DNA from: Microbacteriaceae bacterium
Lineage (GTDB): Bacteria; Actinomycetota; Actinomycetes; Actinomycetales; Microbacteriaceae
Assembly (NCBI GenBank): GCA_947447385.1
Contig: CANFKN010000065.1
Coordinates: forward strand, 1 to 7,165
Direction: 5' to 3'
Length of the DNA stretch: 7,165 bases
The position numbers and the translations under genes are program-made. The notes beneath the pieces were generated by a model, which ran no database searches, was not told the DNA's origin, and was given only the letters and a program-made list of their open reading frames with translations. Within the stretch, counting starts at the first letter, position 1, and each line of letters starts with the position of its first letter. This document shows, piece after piece, positions 6,163-7,165 of the stretch.

Positions 6163-6193
6163 TTGCCTCCTGCTCTAATCGAACAGGAGGCAA
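6163..6193 (-). promoter_or_regulatory. Perfect 10-bp hairpin that buries a Shine-Dalgarno
   Basis: TTGCCTCCTG (6163-6172) and CAGGAGGCAA (6184-6193) are exact reverse complements around an 11-nt loop. In a minus-strand transcript the 3' arm contains the AGGAGG of the 76-residue protein, and its ATG follows 4 nt after the stem. No U-run follows the stem, so it does not look like a standard intrinsic terminator. The arrangement fits an RNA switch that hides the ribosome binding site, or a processing or stability element between the SDR gene and the small gene. Confidence 0.6.
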
Positions 6194-6211
6194 GACGATT
6201 TTGTTCCGAGG

Positions 6212-7015
6212 CTAGTCTTTTAGCAAACCTGCCATTTGTTTGGCGATGAGTTCAGCGGCTTTTACAGGCATGAGTCGCACGAGAAGGTCCATCATTTTTG
6301 CATCGTTGCCCACGAAGACGCGGGCTTTGTCAGATTCGATGCCATCAATCATGATTCGACCTGCATCAACGGCGGTTGTCATCTTCATTGCTGGAGCATC
6401 AGCACCCGTGGGTAGGTCAATCGAGACGTGACTGTTGCTTGCGATGTCAGTGCCAACGGCACCTGGATAGATCAGAGTTACTTTCACATTGGTATTCATG
6501 AGTTCTGAGTGCAAGCCTTCGGTGAGCAACTTCACAGCAGCTTTTGATGCGCCATAAACAGTTTGACCCGGTACTGGGCCATAGCCACCCATCGACGACA
6601 CGTTGGCAATCTGTGCTTCTGGTCGTTTGAGCAGAACTGGCAAGAAGGTTTTGACCATATTGAACGGGCCGAAGAAGTTCACGTTCATCACTCGGTCGGC
6701 TGCTTCAAACTCGAGAGCATTCACTTTAACGAATGGCTGAATGATGCCGGCATTGTTGACAAGAACATCGGCTGGCCCAAAGGCAGCCTCGACTAAAGCC
6801 GGCAATGTTGCAACGGCTTTGCGATCGGTGATGTCAACAGCTGCATGGGCAAACTTTGCACCTTTACCTGCGGCAATTGCTGTTTCAGAAAGAGCCTTGT
6901 CACTTAGATCAACGCCAAAAACGCTAGCACCACGACGCAACGCCTCGAGCGTCATTTCTCGCCCCATTCCGTTGCCGGCACCTGTGATTACGACCACTTT
7001 GTTTGATAGTTTCAT
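6212..7015 (-). CDS. Classical short-chain dehydrogenase/reductase
   Basis: A 267-residue NAD(P)-dependent oxidoreductase with the full classical SDR set. The Rossmann motif is TGAGNGMG (11-18). Asp36 ends beta2 and favours NAD(H) over NADP(H). DITD (61-64) and NNAG (87-90) follow. Asn113 lies in MNVNFFG, and the catalytic Ser141, Tyr154 and Lys158 lie in NVSSMGG and YGASK. The PGAVGTD stretch (184-190) is the usual post-active-site element. The substrate loop after residue 190 is variable and gives no clear substrate; a secondary alcohol or ketone is expected. There is no membrane segment, so the protein is cytoplasmic. The ATG start follows AAAGGGG (7028-7022) with 6-nt spacing and has its own promoter with an operator-like repeat. 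It lies upstream of the small membrane protein, and a link to the lipid operon is not shown. Confidence 0.9.
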   Translation of the reverse strand: MKLSNKVVVITGAGNGMGREMTLEALRRGASVFGVDLSDKALSETAIAAGKGAKFAHAAVDITDRKAVATLPALVEAAFGPADVLVNNAGIIQPFVKVNALEFEAADRVMNVNFFGPFNMVKTFLPVLLKRPEAQIANVSSMGGYGPVPGQTVYGASKAAVKLLTEGLHSELMNTNVKVTLIYPGAVGTDIASNSHVSIDLPTGADAPAMKMTTAVDAGRIMIDGIESDKARVFVGNDAKMMDLLVRLMPVKAAELIAKQMAGLLKD

Positions 7016-7029
7016 CTTTTACCCCTTTG

Positions 7030-7056
7030 TATTCGAACCATTTATTAATTCGAATA
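7030..7056. promoter_or_regulatory. Operator-like perfect inverted repeat in the SDR promoter
   Basis: TATTCGAA (7030-7037) and TTCGAATA (7049-7056) are exact reverse complements separated by 11 AT-rich bases. The distal arm overlaps the candidate -10 box, and the rest covers the predicted transcription start. A dimeric repressor, for example of the TetR family that often controls SDR genes, bound here would block transcription. No regulator gene is present in the window. Confidence 0.5.
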
Positions 7057-7080
7057 TAGGCTCGATGCAAATCGAATCAA
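7053..7080 (-). promoter_or_regulatory. Candidate sigma-70-type promoter of the SDR gene
   Basis: On the minus strand TTGATT (7080-7075) and TATATT (7058-7053) are separated by 16 nt, matching the consensus at 4/6 and 5/6 positions. Transcription would start near 7046, leaving a leader of about 30 nt that contains the AAAGGGG ribosome binding site. Confidence 0.5.
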
Positions 7081-7135
7081 CTTAGGGCAGGGTAATAAAA
7101 GCTCGAGCTAGATAGGCGAAGAACTGACTTAGCGG

Positions 7136-7165
7136 CTATTGCTTGTTGCGTCGAGACTTCGCTCT
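7136..7165 (-). CDS. Possible 3' end of an upstream minus-strand gene
   Basis: One minus-strand frame entering from the right edge reads RAKSRRNKQ and then TAG (7138-7136). A short, highly basic tail like this often ends a bacterial membrane or DNA-binding protein. The stop lies about 55 nt before the -35 box of the SDR promoter, a natural gene boundary. Nine codons are too few to be sure; other frames are also open for part of the stretch. No product can be assigned. Bases 7081-7135 show nothing else beyond a short AGCTCGAGCT palindrome. Confidence 0.25.
   Translation of the reverse strand, partial: RAKSRRNKQ

Noticed and set aside
6741..7085. 114-residue plus-strand open frame
   Set aside because: It is antisense to the SDR N-terminus and crosses the SDR promoter; no recognisable motif.
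7094..7109. AGCTCGAGCT palindrome followed on the minus strand by TTTATT, as a terminator
   Set aside because: As RNA it can form only a 3-bp stem around a 4-nt loop, too weak for an intrinsic terminator.
1..7165. tRNA or rRNA genes, CRISPR arrays, insertion sequences
   Set aside because: No cloverleaf-like or rRNA sequence, no regularly spaced direct repeats, and no transposase or terminal inverted repeats were seen.

Overview
The window looks like part of a bacterial chromosome of roughly balanced base composition. Genes are tightly packed, several starts are GTG or TTG, and one promoter may give a leaderless transcript. These traits and the protein flavour fit a small-genome actinobacterium, for example a low-GC Microbacteriaceae-type freshwater lineage. 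That placement is an inference made without a database search.

Layout. The left edge (1-237, +) holds the C-terminal 78 residues of a CTP-transferase-type membrane protein that resembles CDP-archaeol synthase (CarS). It meets, tail to tail with a 15-bp overlap, a six-gene minus-strand operon spanning 5856 to 223. In transcription order the operon encodes: a seven-helix membrane protein of unknown function; a UbiA-type prenyltransferase; an 814-residue PEP-synthase-like phosphotransferase with a swivelling His domain but no PEP-binding barrel; a class-II phosphatidylserine-synthase-like CDP-alcohol phosphatidyltransferase; a divergent GNAT-like protein; and a phytol/dolichol-kinase-like membrane enzyme. 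After the first 5-nt gap, every junction overlaps (4, 14, 10 and 4 nt), so translation is probably coupled along the operon.

Upstream of the operon lie a 76-residue, two-helix membrane protein with two cysteines (5928-6158, -) and a classical short-chain dehydrogenase/reductase (6212-7015, -). A perfect 10-bp hairpin buries the ribosome binding site of the small protein. The SDR promoter carries a perfect 8-bp inverted repeat that looks like a repressor site. The last bases of the window may hold the 3' end of another minus-strand gene.

How the genes may work together (inference). The operon plus the convergent CarS-like gene contain candidates for a complete membrane-lipid route. Two different phosphotransferases could activate an isoprenoid or other lipid alcohol. 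UbiA could transfer the prenyl group, the CarS-like enzyme could make the CDP-activated lipid, and the CDP-alcohol transferase could add a polar head group. No polyprenyl-glyceryl-phosphate synthase or polyprenyl diphosphate synthase is visible here, so substrate and product remain unknown. This cluster is the most interesting content of the window.
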